A stretch of 39,441 nucleotides of DNA from an uncultured bacterium (GCA_903850545.1 CAINLW010000013.1:1-39441); one strand, 5' to 3'. Numbered from the stretch's first letter, positions 26,393 through 35,963 are shown. Translations and numbers: made by a program. The notes: generated by a model from the sequence alone, not told the origin.

Positions 26393-27142
26393 TTATTTTT
26401 TAACCACTAATTCTGCCTCTTTTTTGTATTTTTTTCTCATATAAAGTTCTTGTGCTATGGCAAATAAACTACTTGTAATCAAATATAAAGAAACAACAAG
26501 AGGAAAATTTTTGGCTATAAAAAACATTATTATGGGCATTACATACTTCATCTGCATATTCATACTTTTTGCTAACTCATCAGTAAAAGCGGGATTTTTT
26601 CCGTCTTTTGAATCAATTTTTTTTGTTTTTGGTATTGTAATCTGCATTTGTAAAAATTGCGCAACCGCAACAAACAAAGCAAAAAGTATGCTGTTTTTTG
26701 TAACATCTATCCCAAAAAAAATCATGTTTATAGTGTCTGGTATTTTGGTGAACGAATATATTGTTGTTTGGTCAATTTTTGGCAAACCTCCTTTCAAAAA
26801 AATCCAATATAAAGCGATAAGGATGGGAAGTTGAATTAACATCAAAAAAATCCCAGAAAAAGGGTTTATTCCTTTTTCTTTATATAACTCCATTGTTTTT
26901 TCGGCCTGAACTTTCTTGTCGTCTTTATATTTTAATTTTATATTGTTTATGTCTGGCTCAATTTGTTTCATTTCAAATTGGGTTTTAATAGACTGTTGTG
27001 AAAGAGGGAATATAATCACTTTTATAATGCAGGTAAAAAGAATGACGGCTAAACCAACATCATGAAATGGAACTATATTTATAAATGCCACCAAACCGTT
27101 ATAAAGAGGCGCATAAAAGAAGTTGTGAAATAAAAATGACAT
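26393..27142 (-). CDS. yidC: YidC/Oxa1 family membrane insertase
   Basis: VILFTCIIKVIIFPLSQQSIKTQFEMKQIEPDINNIKLKYKDDKK...KEKGINPFSGIFLMLIQLPILIALYW. Confidence 0.95.
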   Translation of the reverse strand: MSFLFHNFFYAPLYNGLVAFINIVPFHDVGLAVILFTCIIKVIIFPLSQQSIKTQFEMKQIEPDINNIKLKYKDDKKVQAEKTMELYKEKGINPFSGIFLMLIQLPILIALYWIFLKGGLPKIDQTTIYSFTKIPDTINMIFFGIDVTKNSILFALFVAVAQFLQMQITIPKTKKIDSKDGKNPAFTDELAKSMNMQMKYVMPIIMFFIAKNFPLVVSLYLITSSLFAIAQELYMRKKYKKEAELVVKK

Positions 27143-27189
27143 GAAGTTATTCTATACGAAAATAACCAAATATACAAACATTCTTTTTG

Positions 27190-27528
27190 TTAAATAATAA
27201 TTTTATTTAACACAAAACCTACATCTTTTTTAACTTCATTATAATCAAGAGGCAGGTTTGTTTTTTTTAATAGAAAAACAACGGTTTTTTTGAATTTTGG
27301 ATCTAATTTATTAAGTTTTTCCTCTATATAACTACTTATTTTCCTTTTTATGTTGTGCCTTCCGACAGATGTTTTCTCGTTTTTTTTAGAAACAATGATA
27401 GCAAAACTTGGTTTTTTACTCTCTTTTTTAGAAATTTTTGCGTATAAAAACATTCCGTGTATAGAAATCCCGGTTTTAATGGTTTCTTCAATATCAATTC
27501 TGTTTGCCCTATATTTACGATTTAACAT
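27190..27528 (-). CDS. rnpA: ribonuclease P protein component
   Basis: SFAIIVSKKNEKTSVGRHNIKRKISSYIEE; genomic context rpmH-rnpA-yidC. Confidence 0.88.
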   Translation of the reverse strand: MLNRKYRANRIDIEETIKTGISIHGMFLYAKISKKESKKPSFAIIVSKKNEKTSVGRHNIKRKISSYIEEKLNKLDPKFKKTVVFLLKKTNLPLDYNEVKKDVGFVLNKIII

Positions 27529-27529
27529 A

Positions 27530-27592
27530 ATATGCGAATGTTATGCGAATTTTACGAATGAATTACGAATATTACCCGAATGATACAAATAA
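27530..27592 (+). repeat. CGAAT-family repeat between rnpA and rpmH
   Basis: TGCGAATGTTATGCGAATTTTACGAATGAATTACGAATATTACCCGAATGATACAAAT. Confidence 0.8.
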
Positions 27593-27618
27593 TTATAGTA
27601 CTAAATTACAAATTTATC

Positions 27619-27646
27619 AAAAAAAGGCTTTTTAAAGCCCTTTTTT
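27619..27646 (-). terminator. terminator downstream of rpmH
   Basis: AAAAAAAGGCTTTTTAAAGCCCTTTTTT, abuts rpmH stop. Confidence 0.8.
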
Positions 27647-27648
27647 GA

Positions 27649-27783
27649 CTATACTGTTAATTTTTTTCTTCCGGTTTGTCTTCTTCTTTTTATAGTGTTT
27701 CTACCATATTTGCTTTTACTTCTAACAAGAAAACCGTGCGTTTTTGCTCTTTTTCTCTTTTTTGGTTTGTATGTAAATGACAT
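27649..27783 (-). CDS. rpmH: 50S ribosomal protein L34 (44 aa, absent from supplied ORF track)
   Basis: Reverse complement reads [44 protein letters not shown]. Confidence 0.97.
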   Translation of the reverse strand: MSFTYKPKKRKRAKTHGFLVRSKSKYGRNTIKRRRQTGRKKLTV

Positions 27784-28059
27784 AAAATATAAATTTAAAG
27801 ATTAAAATGAAAAGTTTAAAATTAAATAAATAATATCAAAATTCATTTATAAAAGTACTATAACTTAAAACCTTTTAAAAAACAAGTCTTCTTTTTTTAT
27901 TAAGGGGGTATAATAGTACAGGATTTTACTAATAATTTTAAACTTTATTCTTTCTTTTTTCATTTTTATCTTTACTTTTCTTTTGTCCCCACTTTATTCA
28001 CATCTTATAAACAAAATTTTGTTTTTATTAAAAGAAATATAGTTTTATAATTTACACCA
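27784..28059. other. oriC: candidate oriC region (rpmH-dnaA intergenic)
   Basis: AT-rich, canonical gene context; DnaA-box-like TTATTCACA (27994-28002) and near-box TTATAAACA (28005-28013). Confidence 0.6.
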
Positions 28060-29394
28060 ATGAACGAAAACAAAATCCTTTGGAATAATGTCCTCGCCCA
28101 AATTGAGTTGGGTATTTCAAAAGCAAATTTTAGTATGTGGTTTAAAGACACTTATATCATCAAACAAGATGATGGTATCGTTTTTTTGGGTGTTCCTAAT
28201 GTTTTTGTAAAAGATTGGCTTTTAAATAAGTATCATAAAGACATTTTAAAATATCTACGTAATTTTGGTGAACATATTAGAAACATAGAATATGTTGTTT
28301 CTAAAGAAGAGAACAAAAACCAAACGAAAGAACTCTCTGGAAGTCGTAATGAGCTTCCTTTAACAAATTGTTATATAAACAAAGAGGATAACCTTAACCC
28401 AAAGTATACTTTTGATACTTTCGTTATTGGTCCTTTTAATGAACTTGCTCATGCTGCATCCCAAGCTATTTTAAAAAGATCCGCAGCTTATAATCCTTTG
28501 TTTATTTTTGGGAGCACCGGTCATGGAAAAACTCATCTTATACAAGCGGTGGGGAACCACTTTAAAACAAACGACCCGAGTAAAAAAATCTATTATATGA
28601 CTTCGGAAAAGTTTGCAAATGATTATTTAAACTCTTTAAATAGTGGAAATATTAATATTTTTAAAGAAAAATATAAAAAATACGACCTTTTAATTATTGA
28701 TGATATACAATTTCTATCCTCTAAAACAAAAACGCAGGAAGAATTTTTCCATTTATTTAATAGTTTTCATGATGGAGGTAAACAATTAATTTTTTCCTCA
28801 GATAAACACCCAAATTTCATTCCTGATATAGAAGACCGTATAAAATCAAGATTTAATGCTGGTATGATTGTTGAAATACAAAAGCCGGACTTTGAATCAA
28901 GAATACAAATTCTAAGAAAAAAGTCTTCTTTGTTAAACCTTCATTTATCAAATGAAAATGTAGAATATATTGCTTTAAACATAGAAGGAAACGTGAGGGA
29001 ACTTGAGGGTATTTTAAATCTTATTTTATGCCAAACCGAGCTTAAAAATAAAGAATTAAACATTAATGAATTAAAAGAACTATTAAAAAACGCATCCAAA
29101 CCAAAGAAAAACGTATCTGTTAAAGATGTAATCCGTGTAACTTCTGAGTTTTATGGGATAGAAGAAGCCTCAGTTTTTGAAAAAGGGAGAAAAAAAGAGG
29201 TGATAAAACCAAGACAAGTAATAATGTATATATTGAGAGAAGATTTTGATTTTTCTTTTCCTTCGATTGGCGACAAAATTGGTAACAGAGACCATTCAAC
29301 GGTAATTCATTCTTATGAGAAGATTAAAAACGATTTAAAAACCGATCCGGAGTTAGTTCAAGAATTGGGTCAGATTCGTTCCATGTTGAAATAG
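28060..29394 (+). CDS. dnaA: chromosomal replication initiator protein DnaA
   Basis: FIFGSTGHGKTHLIQAVGN, LLIIDDIQFLSSK, IGNRDHSTVIHSYEKI. Confidence 0.98.
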   Translation: MNENKILWNNVLAQIELGISKANFSMWFKDTYIIKQDDGIVFLGVPNVFVKDWLLNKYHKDILKYLRNFGEHIRNIEYVVSKEENKNQTKELSGSRNELPLTNCYINKEDNLNPKYTFDTFVIGPFNELAHAASQAILKRSAAYNPLFIFGSTGHGKTHLIQAVGNHFKTNDPSKKIYYMTSEKFANDYLNSLNSGNINIFKEKYKKYDLLIIDDIQFLSSKTKTQEEFFHLFNSFHDGGKQLIFSSDKHPNFIPDIEDRIKSRFNAGMIVEIQKPDFESRIQILRKKSSLLNLHLSNENVEYIALNIEGNVRELEGILNLILCQTELKNKELNINELKELLKNASKPKKNVSVKDVIRVTSEFYGIEEASVFEKGRKKEVIKPRQVIMYILREDFDFSFPSIGDKIGNRDHSTVIHSYEKIKNDLKTDPELVQELGQIRSMLK

Positions 29395-29601
29395 TTGTTA
29401 ATAAGATATTGATAAGTTCGTTACAACAAACTTGATTGGTTGTGAACATATGTAGGATAATTTAAAAATTAGTTTAATAACAACTTTTAATAAACGGTTT
29501 GATTTATTAAAAAATCAAATAAATGTTATAAAATAAGGGTAGAAATAGTTATAAACAAGTAAAGGTCTGTAATAATTATAAGAGTTAATTTATATATAAA
29601 A

Positions 29602-30702
29602 ATGAAGATTGAATGTGTAAAAGAAAAACTCCATATTGCTATATCAAAAGCAGAAAAGATAGTTGGAAAAAACATTAATTTACCAGTGTTGTCTTGTTTA
29701 TTATTAGAAACTAAAGGAAACAATTTGATAATAAGAGCAAACAACCTTGATTTAGGATTGGAAATTTCAGTTCCTGTAAAAGTTGAAGAAGGTGGTAAAG
29801 TTGCAGTTCCAGCGAATATAATAAGTGGTTTTCTAAATAATTTAAATGATGATAAAAATATTTTCTTAGAAACAACAGATAATCTATTAAAAATTTTTAC
29901 AACCTCTAGCGAGGCCAAAATAAAAACCTTTTCTACTGAAGACTTTCCAACAGTACCGATGGTAGATAATGAGAAAAACTACAAAATTAACTCAAAAGAT
30001 CTTATAAACGGAATTAAATCGGTCATATACAGCTCTTCTTTATCTAGCGTAAAACCGGAACTTTCTAGTGTTTATATATATACAAACGACGACAATTTGG
30101 TGTTTGTTGCGACCGATTCTTTCCGTCTTGCCGAAAAAACAATAAAAACAAGAAAAATCATTGATTTAAATAATGTTTTAATTCCTTTTAAAAATGCATC
30201 AGACATATTAAAAATAATTGATAATATAGATGTTGATATTGAAATAAACTCAACAAAAAACCAAATTTCTTTTAATTTTAACGGAACATATGTAGTCTCC
30301 AGGGTTATTGACGGTACCTTTCCAGACTACAAACAAATTTTACCAAAAGAAGAAAAAACAAAAGTTGTTTTGTTAAAACAAGATTTAATAAACTCATTAA
30401 AAATTTCCAACGTTTTTTCAGACAATTTCAATCAAATGAATATTAGTGTTAAAAAGGGAGAAAAAACAATAAAAGTAAAAACTAAAAATAATAATATTGG
30501 AGAAAACATAAACAAAATAGAAGCAAACATAGAAGGGGAGGACATAGAAGTAAACTTTAACTATAAATACATAACAGATTGTTTAAATTCAATTACTTCT
30601 GATAGCGTAACTTTATTTTTTAATGGAATAAACAAACCACTAGTTATAAAAGGCACATCAGATAGGACATTTACATATCTTGTAATGCCGATGAACCGCT
30701 AG
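29602..30702 (+). CDS. dnaN: DNA polymerase III subunit beta
   Basis: KIECVKEKLHIAISKAEKIVGKNINLPVLSCLLLE...FVATDSFRLAEKT...TYLVMPMNR. Confidence 0.95.
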   Translation: MKIECVKEKLHIAISKAEKIVGKNINLPVLSCLLLETKGNNLIIRANNLDLGLEISVPVKVEEGGKVAVPANIISGFLNNLNDDKNIFLETTDNLLKIFTTSSEAKIKTFSTEDFPTVPMVDNEKNYKINSKDLINGIKSVIYSSSLSSVKPELSSVYIYTNDDNLVFVATDSFRLAEKTIKTRKIIDLNNVLIPFKNASDILKIIDNIDVDIEINSTKNQISFNFNGTYVVSRVIDGTFPDYKQILPKEEKTKVVLLKQDLINSLKISNVFSDNFNQMNISVKKGEKTIKVKTKNNNIGENINKIEANIEGEDIEVNFNYKYITDCLNSITSDSVTLFFNGINKPLVIKGTSDRTFTYLVMPMNR

Positions 30703-30704
30703 TA

Positions 30705-30827
30705 ACATACGAATATTACTCGAATGATACGAATGGCTACGAATAAGAAATTAAATTTAATTTATTCGTAACATTCGCATAATATTCGTACTTCATTCGT
30801 AAAATTCGCATAACATTCGTATAATAC
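30705..30827. repeat. CGAAT-family inverted pair
   Basis: ACGAATATTACTCGAATGATACGAATGGCTACGAAT ... ATTCGTAACATTCGCATAATATTCGTACTTCATTCGTAAAATTCGCATAACATTCGTATAAT. Confidence 0.85.
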
Positions 30828-30828
30828 C

Positions 30829-31083
30829 ATGTTTGATATAGCTAAATACCTAGAAAAATTTAAAATAATGGGAAACTCAAAGTTGTCTTTGAGGATTTCT
30901 GTTGCTGAGGCTATAAAAGAAATTTGTGGAATAGAAATTGAATCAAAAAATATTGAAATTAAAGATTTTGTTGCAAGAATAAGTGAAAAACCAATAATAA
31001 AAACCCAAATTTTTATAAAAAAATTTAAAATTCTAGAAAACATAGAGAAAAAAACAAACGGAAAGATAAAAGAATTACTATAA
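30829..31083 (+). CDS. small conserved-looking protein downstream of dnaN (possible DUF721/DciA-like)
   Basis: 84-aa ORF MFDIAKYLEKFKIMGNSKLSLRISVAEAIKEICGIEIESKNIEIKD... Confidence 0.6.
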   Translation: MFDIAKYLEKFKIMGNSKLSLRISVAEAIKEICGIEIESKNIEIKDFVARISEKPIIKTQIFIKKFKILENIEKKTNGKIKELL

Positions 31084-31125
31084 AAACTTAATATAGAAAG
31101 TCTTATTTTTTTTGTAAAAATTTAA

Positions 31126-33705
31126 CTACTTAATTTTAAGAGGTATTATAACCTCGCCTTTATTATAAATAGTGTCATAAACTACAACCTTAAGCTCGTT
31201 TAAACCCAAAACATAAGAGTTTGTTGAAGAAGGGACGAAGTTTATAGTAAAAGGATAGGAGTCTGAGGTTCCAATAAACTCGTTATTGAGATAATAATAA
31301 GCCTTGTTTACAACATAAAGGGCTTTTGCAGTAAAAGATATTCCTATACGATTATCCTTACCATACTCAGTGTTTGAAGAGGGAGAAAAAATTGTAATTT
31401 TTGGTTTGTTTGTTTCCGTGTGAATGTCGTCATAGTTTGTTGGTTTATTAATTAAAGTTTGTGGATGAGCTTGCATCCAAACCTGTACGGAATATTCCCA
31501 AAAATTAAATTGGGGGTCATTCGCTGGATTTATTGGAGGAGCACCAGTTGGATCATTTTTGTTAATCCAATAAAGAATAGAATGAATGTTTGGCACTGAG
31601 ACCTCTTTTTTTGTTTCTTCCGGTGTTAAATTAGTAGCAAGTTTGCCAGAAATTTTATCAATAAAATAAGTTTCGTTTCCTTGCCAAAAACCTCGAAGTA
31701 CTGGTTTAAGGTTTGGATCAATTTGTGGAGGTTTGGTAAAATTATTCGGTGTGGTGCTAGCAAGAGCAACATCCATAAGTTGTCTCCAGAGAGGTGAAAC
31801 AATTAGACCAGCAACTTTTTTCTTCATAGGTTTATTATCATTATTTCCCGCCCAGGTTCCTATAACAATGTCCGGCGTATATCCGATAGTCCAAACATCT
31901 TTATAATCATTTGTGGTACCAGTTTTTGCAGCCACCTCTCTTCCTGGAAAAGTAAAAACAGAATTTGTACCATACTCTGGTAATTTGGCTACATTATCAG
32001 ACAAAACATCAGAAATAGTTTCGGCAATTTTTGGTTCAAGAATTGATTGGGGGTTTTGTTTATAATTTTCCAAAATATTTCCTTGTAAATCTTCCACAGA
32101 AAGAATTCCAGTATAAGGATTTCTAATTCCATCATTTGCAAAAACCCCATAAGCACTTGTTATATCAAGAAGAGAAACCTCACCCCCTCCAAGAACCAAA
32201 GTTAAACCGTATTGGTTTGGATCATCAGACAAACTTTTTATTCCCATAGATTTTGCTGTGTTTATAGAATCTTTAATCCCAGCAAGATAAAGTAGTTGTA
32301 TAGAAGGAATATTTAAAGACAAAGCAAGCGCATTTCTAAGTGATACTGGACCGCGATATAATCCATCAAAATCTTCTGGCATATAACAGGCGGTAGACGA
32401 AGAAACCGTCGCGGTCGGGTCTATCGGATTTCCGTTCGGAGTGCATGTTGTTTGAAACTCTGTCGGTGTGTCAAAAAGAACAGTGTCTGGCGTATATCCC
32501 TTTTCAAAAGCAGTAGCATAAACGAAAGGCTTAAAAGTAGACCCTGGTTGTCTGTGTGCAAGCGCGATGTTAAAATTTCCATCTATTTCTTTATCAAAAT
32601 AATCTCTGGAACCAACCATTGCGAGTATTTGTCCAGTTTTTGGGTCAATAGCCACAGTTGATGCATTTGTGGAATTAAAATTTTTTTCAAGTGTGACAGA
32701 ATAATCTTTAATAATTTTTTCAGCTTTTGACTGCAAATCATAATCTAGGGTTGTAATAATCTTAAATCCCTTTTCTATCATCGCGGTTTCGCCATATTTG
32801 TCTACTAAAGACTGTTTAATGAACTCTACAAAATGCGGAGCACGAATGCCATATTTTTCTTGTGGTAAGAAAGAAACGGTCTCTTTTATAGCTTTATCAT
32901 ATTCCTTTTGAGTTATAAAATTATTTTCCAACATTTTTAAAAGAACGAGTTTTTGCCTAGTGTCTAATTGTTTTTTGTTTTGTCCATAAGGCGAGTAGTA
33001 AGTAGGGGCTTTTGGTATAGCCGCAAGATATGCAGATTCTGCCAATGTAACTTCTGAAGCCCTTTTTCCAAAAAAAGTTTGGCTGGCTTCCTCAACTCCA
33101 TAAATTGTTCCTCCATATGGATTACCATTTAAATATACAGCTAAAATTTGTTCTTTTGTCATCACTTTTTCTATTTCAACAGAAAGAACCCACTCTTTTA
33201 GTTTTCTGGAAATTTTCTTTTCTGTAGTAAGAAGAGAATTTTTAATTACTTGTTGTGTAATAGTTGAACCACCTTGGCTAAAACTACCAGACATAATGTT
33301 TGAAAAGACGGAACGAATAATTGAAGATATTTTTATACCACCATGTTGATAAAACCCCGCATCTTCTATAGCAACAGTTGCGTTTTTTAAATCTTTAGAA
33401 ATGTTTTCAAAAGGAACGATTGTTCTTTTTGTGTTCTCATGAACATCATAAAGTAAAATTTTTCCGGTTCTATCATATATTTTTGTTGATTGAGTGACTT
33501 TTCTTGTTTCAAAAGAATTTAAATCGGGCATTTGAAAAGTTGAAATCCACAAAGCAACAAATCCACAAAAAACAAAAAAAAGAGTCAATAAACTAATAAA
33601 AATCTTTTTTCTGTTGTTTTTTACAAAGCATGCAAGTTTTTTTGCTTTTGGTATGGTGTTTTGGTTTATGTGGTGATTAATCACTTTAATTTTGTTGTTC
33701 AACAT
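31126..33705 (-). CDS. class A penicillin-binding protein (PBP1A-like)
   Basis: Transglycosylase EDAGFYQHGGI, GGSTITQQVIKN; transpeptidase PGSTFKPFVYATAFE, KTGTTNDYKDVWTIGYTP. Confidence 0.96.
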   Translation of the reverse strand: MLNNKIKVINHHINQNTIPKAKKLACFVKNNRKKIFISLLTLFFVFCGFVALWISTFQMPDLNSFETRKVTQSTKIYDRTGKILLYDVHENTKRTIVPFENISKDLKNATVAIEDAGFYQHGGIKISSIIRSVFSNIMSGSFSQGGSTITQQVIKNSLLTTEKKISRKLKEWVLSVEIEKVMTKEQILAVYLNGNPYGGTIYGVEEASQTFFGKRASEVTLAESAYLAAIPKAPTYYSPYGQNKKQLDTRQKLVLLKMLENNFITQKEYDKAIKETVSFLPQEKYGIRAPHFVEFIKQSLVDKYGETAMIEKGFKIITTLDYDLQSKAEKIIKDYSVTLEKNFNSTNASTVAIDPKTGQILAMVGSRDYFDKEIDGNFNIALAHRQPGSTFKPFVYATAFEKGYTPDTVLFDTPTEFQTTCTPNGNPIDPTATVSSSTACYMPEDFDGLYRGPVSLRNALALSLNIPSIQLLYLAGIKDSINTAKSMGIKSLSDDPNQYGLTLVLGGGEVSLLDITSAYGVFANDGIRNPYTGILSVEDLQGNILENYKQNPQSILEPKIAETISDVLSDNVAKLPEYGTNSVFTFPGREVAAKTGTTNDYKDVWTIGYTPDIVIGTWAGNNDNKPMKKKVAGLIVSPLWRQLMDVALASTTPNNFTKPPQIDPNLKPVLRGFWQGNETYFIDKISGKLATNLTPEETKKEVSVPNIHSILYWINKNDPTGAPPINPANDPQFNFWEYSVQVWMQAHPQTLINKPTNYDDIHTETNKPKITIFSPSSNTEYGKDNRIGISFTAKALYVVNKAYYYLNNEFIGTSDSYPFTINFVPSSTNSYVLGLNELKVVVYDTIYNKGEVIIPLKIK

Positions 33706-33818
33706 AATATGAATTATAACACGAATGGGGAATAGCTCGAAGTTTTTTACAAAGGTGATTTTCTACACTGTAAAAAGCTACCTTTCTAAAAAAACATTAA
33801 TGTGATAAATTTATTAGT

Positions 33819-35018
33819 ATGATAAATACAGATTCAAAAAAAATAGAAGAGTTTTTAACGCGGGGGGTTGAAAATATTTACCCAAACAAAGATTTTGTAA
33901 GGAAACAACTTTTAAGCGGTAAAAAATTAAAAATGTACCTCGGAATAGACCCTACCGGACCAACCTTACATATGGGACATGCTGTTCCCTTAAAAAAACT
34001 TAGTGAATTTCAAAAACTAGGACACGAGGTTATTTTACTAATTGGTGATTTTACGGCAATGATTGGAGATCCAACTGATAAGACATCAGCACGAAAACAA
34101 CTTACCAGAAAAGAAGTTCTAAATAATTGTAAAATATACAAAAAACAAGCTTCAACTTTTCTTAAGTTCGGTTTCTTTGGAGCAAAGTTAAAATATAATT
34201 CAAAATGGCTCGGCAAACTTTCTTTTACAGAATTAATCAAACTAGCTTCTAATTTAACCTACGCACAAACTATTAAACGTTCCATGTTTCAAGAACGTCT
34301 TAAAAAAGACCAAGATATTTATTTAAATGAGTTTATGTATCCTTTAATGCAAGGGTACGACAGTGTGGCTCTTGATGTTGATGGCGAAATTGGCGGGAAT
34401 GATCAATTGTTTAATATGCTTGTGGGACGCGATTTGCTAAAAAAACTTAAAAACAAAGAAAAATTTGTTATTTCCACAAAATTACTAGAGGATACAACAG
34501 GGAAAAAAATGGGGAAAACAGAAGGAAACATGGTTTCGATGCTTGATAATGAGTTTGAAATGTTCGGAAAAGTTATGAGTTGGACCGATGGAATGATTAT
34601 GCCTGCTTTTGAGGTTTGTACCAATGTTTCGATGGAAGATATAGAAAAATACAAAAAAGATTTAGAGGACGGAGTAAATCCTCGTGATATAAAAATAATA
34701 TTAGCAAAAGAAATTGTTAAAATTTATCACAATGAGGAAAAAGCCAACAAGGCGGAACAGAATTTTATCAAAACCTTCCAAAAAGGAGGTTTGCCCGAGG
34801 ATCTAGAATTGATAAAGACAGAAAACGGAAAAGCATTAGCAGAATTTCTAGTCGAAAATAAAATTGTTTCTTCAAAAACAGATTTTAGAAGACTTGTTGT
34901 TGAGGGAGCCGTAAGTAATGCAGAAACAGGAGATAAACTTACAGACGTAAATTACAAAATTCACACTAACATTGTTTTAAAAGTTGGGAAGAAGAGATTT
35001 GTTAAGATTGGTTTATAA
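33819..35018 (+). CDS. tyrS: tyrosyl-tRNA synthetase
   Basis: GIDPTGPTLHMGHAVPLKKL, KMGKTEGN, C-terminal S4-like domain. Confidence 0.95.
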   Translation: MINTDSKKIEEFLTRGVENIYPNKDFVRKQLLSGKKLKMYLGIDPTGPTLHMGHAVPLKKLSEFQKLGHEVILLIGDFTAMIGDPTDKTSARKQLTRKEVLNNCKIYKKQASTFLKFGFFGAKLKYNSKWLGKLSFTELIKLASNLTYAQTIKRSMFQERLKKDQDIYLNEFMYPLMQGYDSVALDVDGEIGGNDQLFNMLVGRDLLKKLKNKEKFVISTKLLEDTTGKKMGKTEGNMVSMLDNEFEMFGKVMSWTDGMIMPAFEVCTNVSMEDIEKYKKDLEDGVNPRDIKIILAKEIVKIYHNEEKANKAEQNFIKTFQKGGLPEDLELIKTENGKALAEFLVENKIVSSKTDFRRLVVEGAVSNAETGDKLTDVNYKIHTNIVLKVGKKRFVKIGL

Positions 35019-35051
35019 CTACAAGCTGTTAATTTTTAAGAAATAATAATT

Positions 35052-35080
35052 AAAAAAAGAAGGGTATGCCTTCTTTTTTT
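35052..35080 (+). terminator. terminator after tyrS
   Basis: AAAAAAAGAAGG-GTATG-CCTTCTTTTTTT. Confidence 0.8.
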
Positions 35081-35097
35081 ATGTTAAAATTATATCT

Positions 35098-35577
35098 ATG
35101 AAAGTTATCGCAATAGACCCAGGCTATGAAAGGATGGGAGTGGCAATTATAGAAAAAATAAAAGGAAAAGAAGAACTCCTTTTTTCAGAATGTTTTAAAA
35201 CTTCTGCAAAAATTCCCCACGAAGAAAGATTAAAATTTATTGGGCAAGAAATAGAAATGCTAATAAAAAAACACAAACCAGAAGCGATGGCTATTGAAAC
35301 TTTGTTTTTTAAAAACAATCAAAAAACTGCCATGCATGTTTCCGAGGCTAGGGGAGTTATGCTTTATGTGGCATCAGCTCATGGATTGAAAGTGGTGGAA
35401 TTTTCACCAATGGCAATTAAAATAGCAGTTACTGGCTATGGATCAAGTGAAAAAAATCAGGTGACATTTATGGTAAAAAAACTTATCAAAATATGTAAAA
35501 CGATCAAATATGATGATGAGTACGATGCAATAGCAGTAGGATTAACCTTCTTTGCTACGCAGAAGTCTAAAGTCTAA
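35098..35577 (+). CDS. ruvC: crossover junction endodeoxyribonuclease RuvC
   Basis: VIAIDPGYERMGVAII, AIETLFFKNNQKTAMHVSEARGVML, YDDEYDAIAVGL. Confidence 0.95.
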   Translation: MKVIAIDPGYERMGVAIIEKIKGKEELLFSECFKTSAKIPHEERLKFIGQEIEMLIKKHKPEAMAIETLFFKNNQKTAMHVSEARGVMLYVASAHGLKVVEFSPMAIKIAVTGYGSSEKNQVTFMVKKLIKICKTIKYDDEYDAIAVGLTFFATQKSKV

Positions 35578-35679
35578 AGTCTAAAGTCTGTAAAGTCCAT
35601 AAAGTAAAAAACCAATTTAACAGAGAGAAATTGGTTTTTTGTATTTAATTTCAACTTTAGACTTTCAACTTTTGACTCG
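35563..35679. repeat. TAAAGTC heptads - terminator - inverted heptads
   Basis: AAGTCTAAAGTCTAAAGTCTAAAGTCTGTAAAGTCCATAAAGT / AACTTTAGACTTTCAACTTTTGACT around terminator 35606-35640. Confidence 0.85.
35606..35640. terminator. bidirectional terminator
   Basis: AAAAAACCAATTT-AACAGAGAG-AAATTGGTTTTTT. Confidence 0.85.
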
Positions 35680-35687
35680 TCGCCAGA

Positions 35688-35963
35688 CTACCAATCATCC
35701 AGAGGTTTAAAGTCACCAGAATCGATACCACCTTCATCATCTTCATCTTCTTGTAAGATTGCCTCATCTTCTAATAAAAGGGGGTCAGCCAAAAGAGGAT
35801 CTACTACAGGAGTAACTTCATCAAAAGCATCAAGAACACCATCTGATAAAGTACCACTTTCTTTTTCTGTTTCTTCCTCTTCTCCTGCTACTTTTTTAAC
35901 ATCGTCTTTTGTACTTTTATCTTCCTTTTTAATATTTTTTTTAAGATTTTTTAATTTAGACAT
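35688..35963 (-). CDS. small lysine-rich/acidic bipartite hypothetical protein
   Basis: MSKLKNLKKNIKKEDKSTKDD...EDEDDEGGIDSGDFKPLDDW. Confidence 0.7.
   Translation of the reverse strand: MSKLKNLKKNIKKEDKSTKDDVKKVAGEEEETEKESGTLSDGVLDAFDEVTPVVDPLLADPLLLEDEAILQEDEDDEGGIDSGDFKPLDDW

Noticed and set aside
30762-31043. Minus-strand ORF MFSRILNFFIKIW... overlapping the post-dnaN ORF
   Set aside because: Its C-terminus (YECYANFTNEVRILCECYE) is just translated CGAAT-family repeat, as in 27350-27583 (ECYANFTNELRI).
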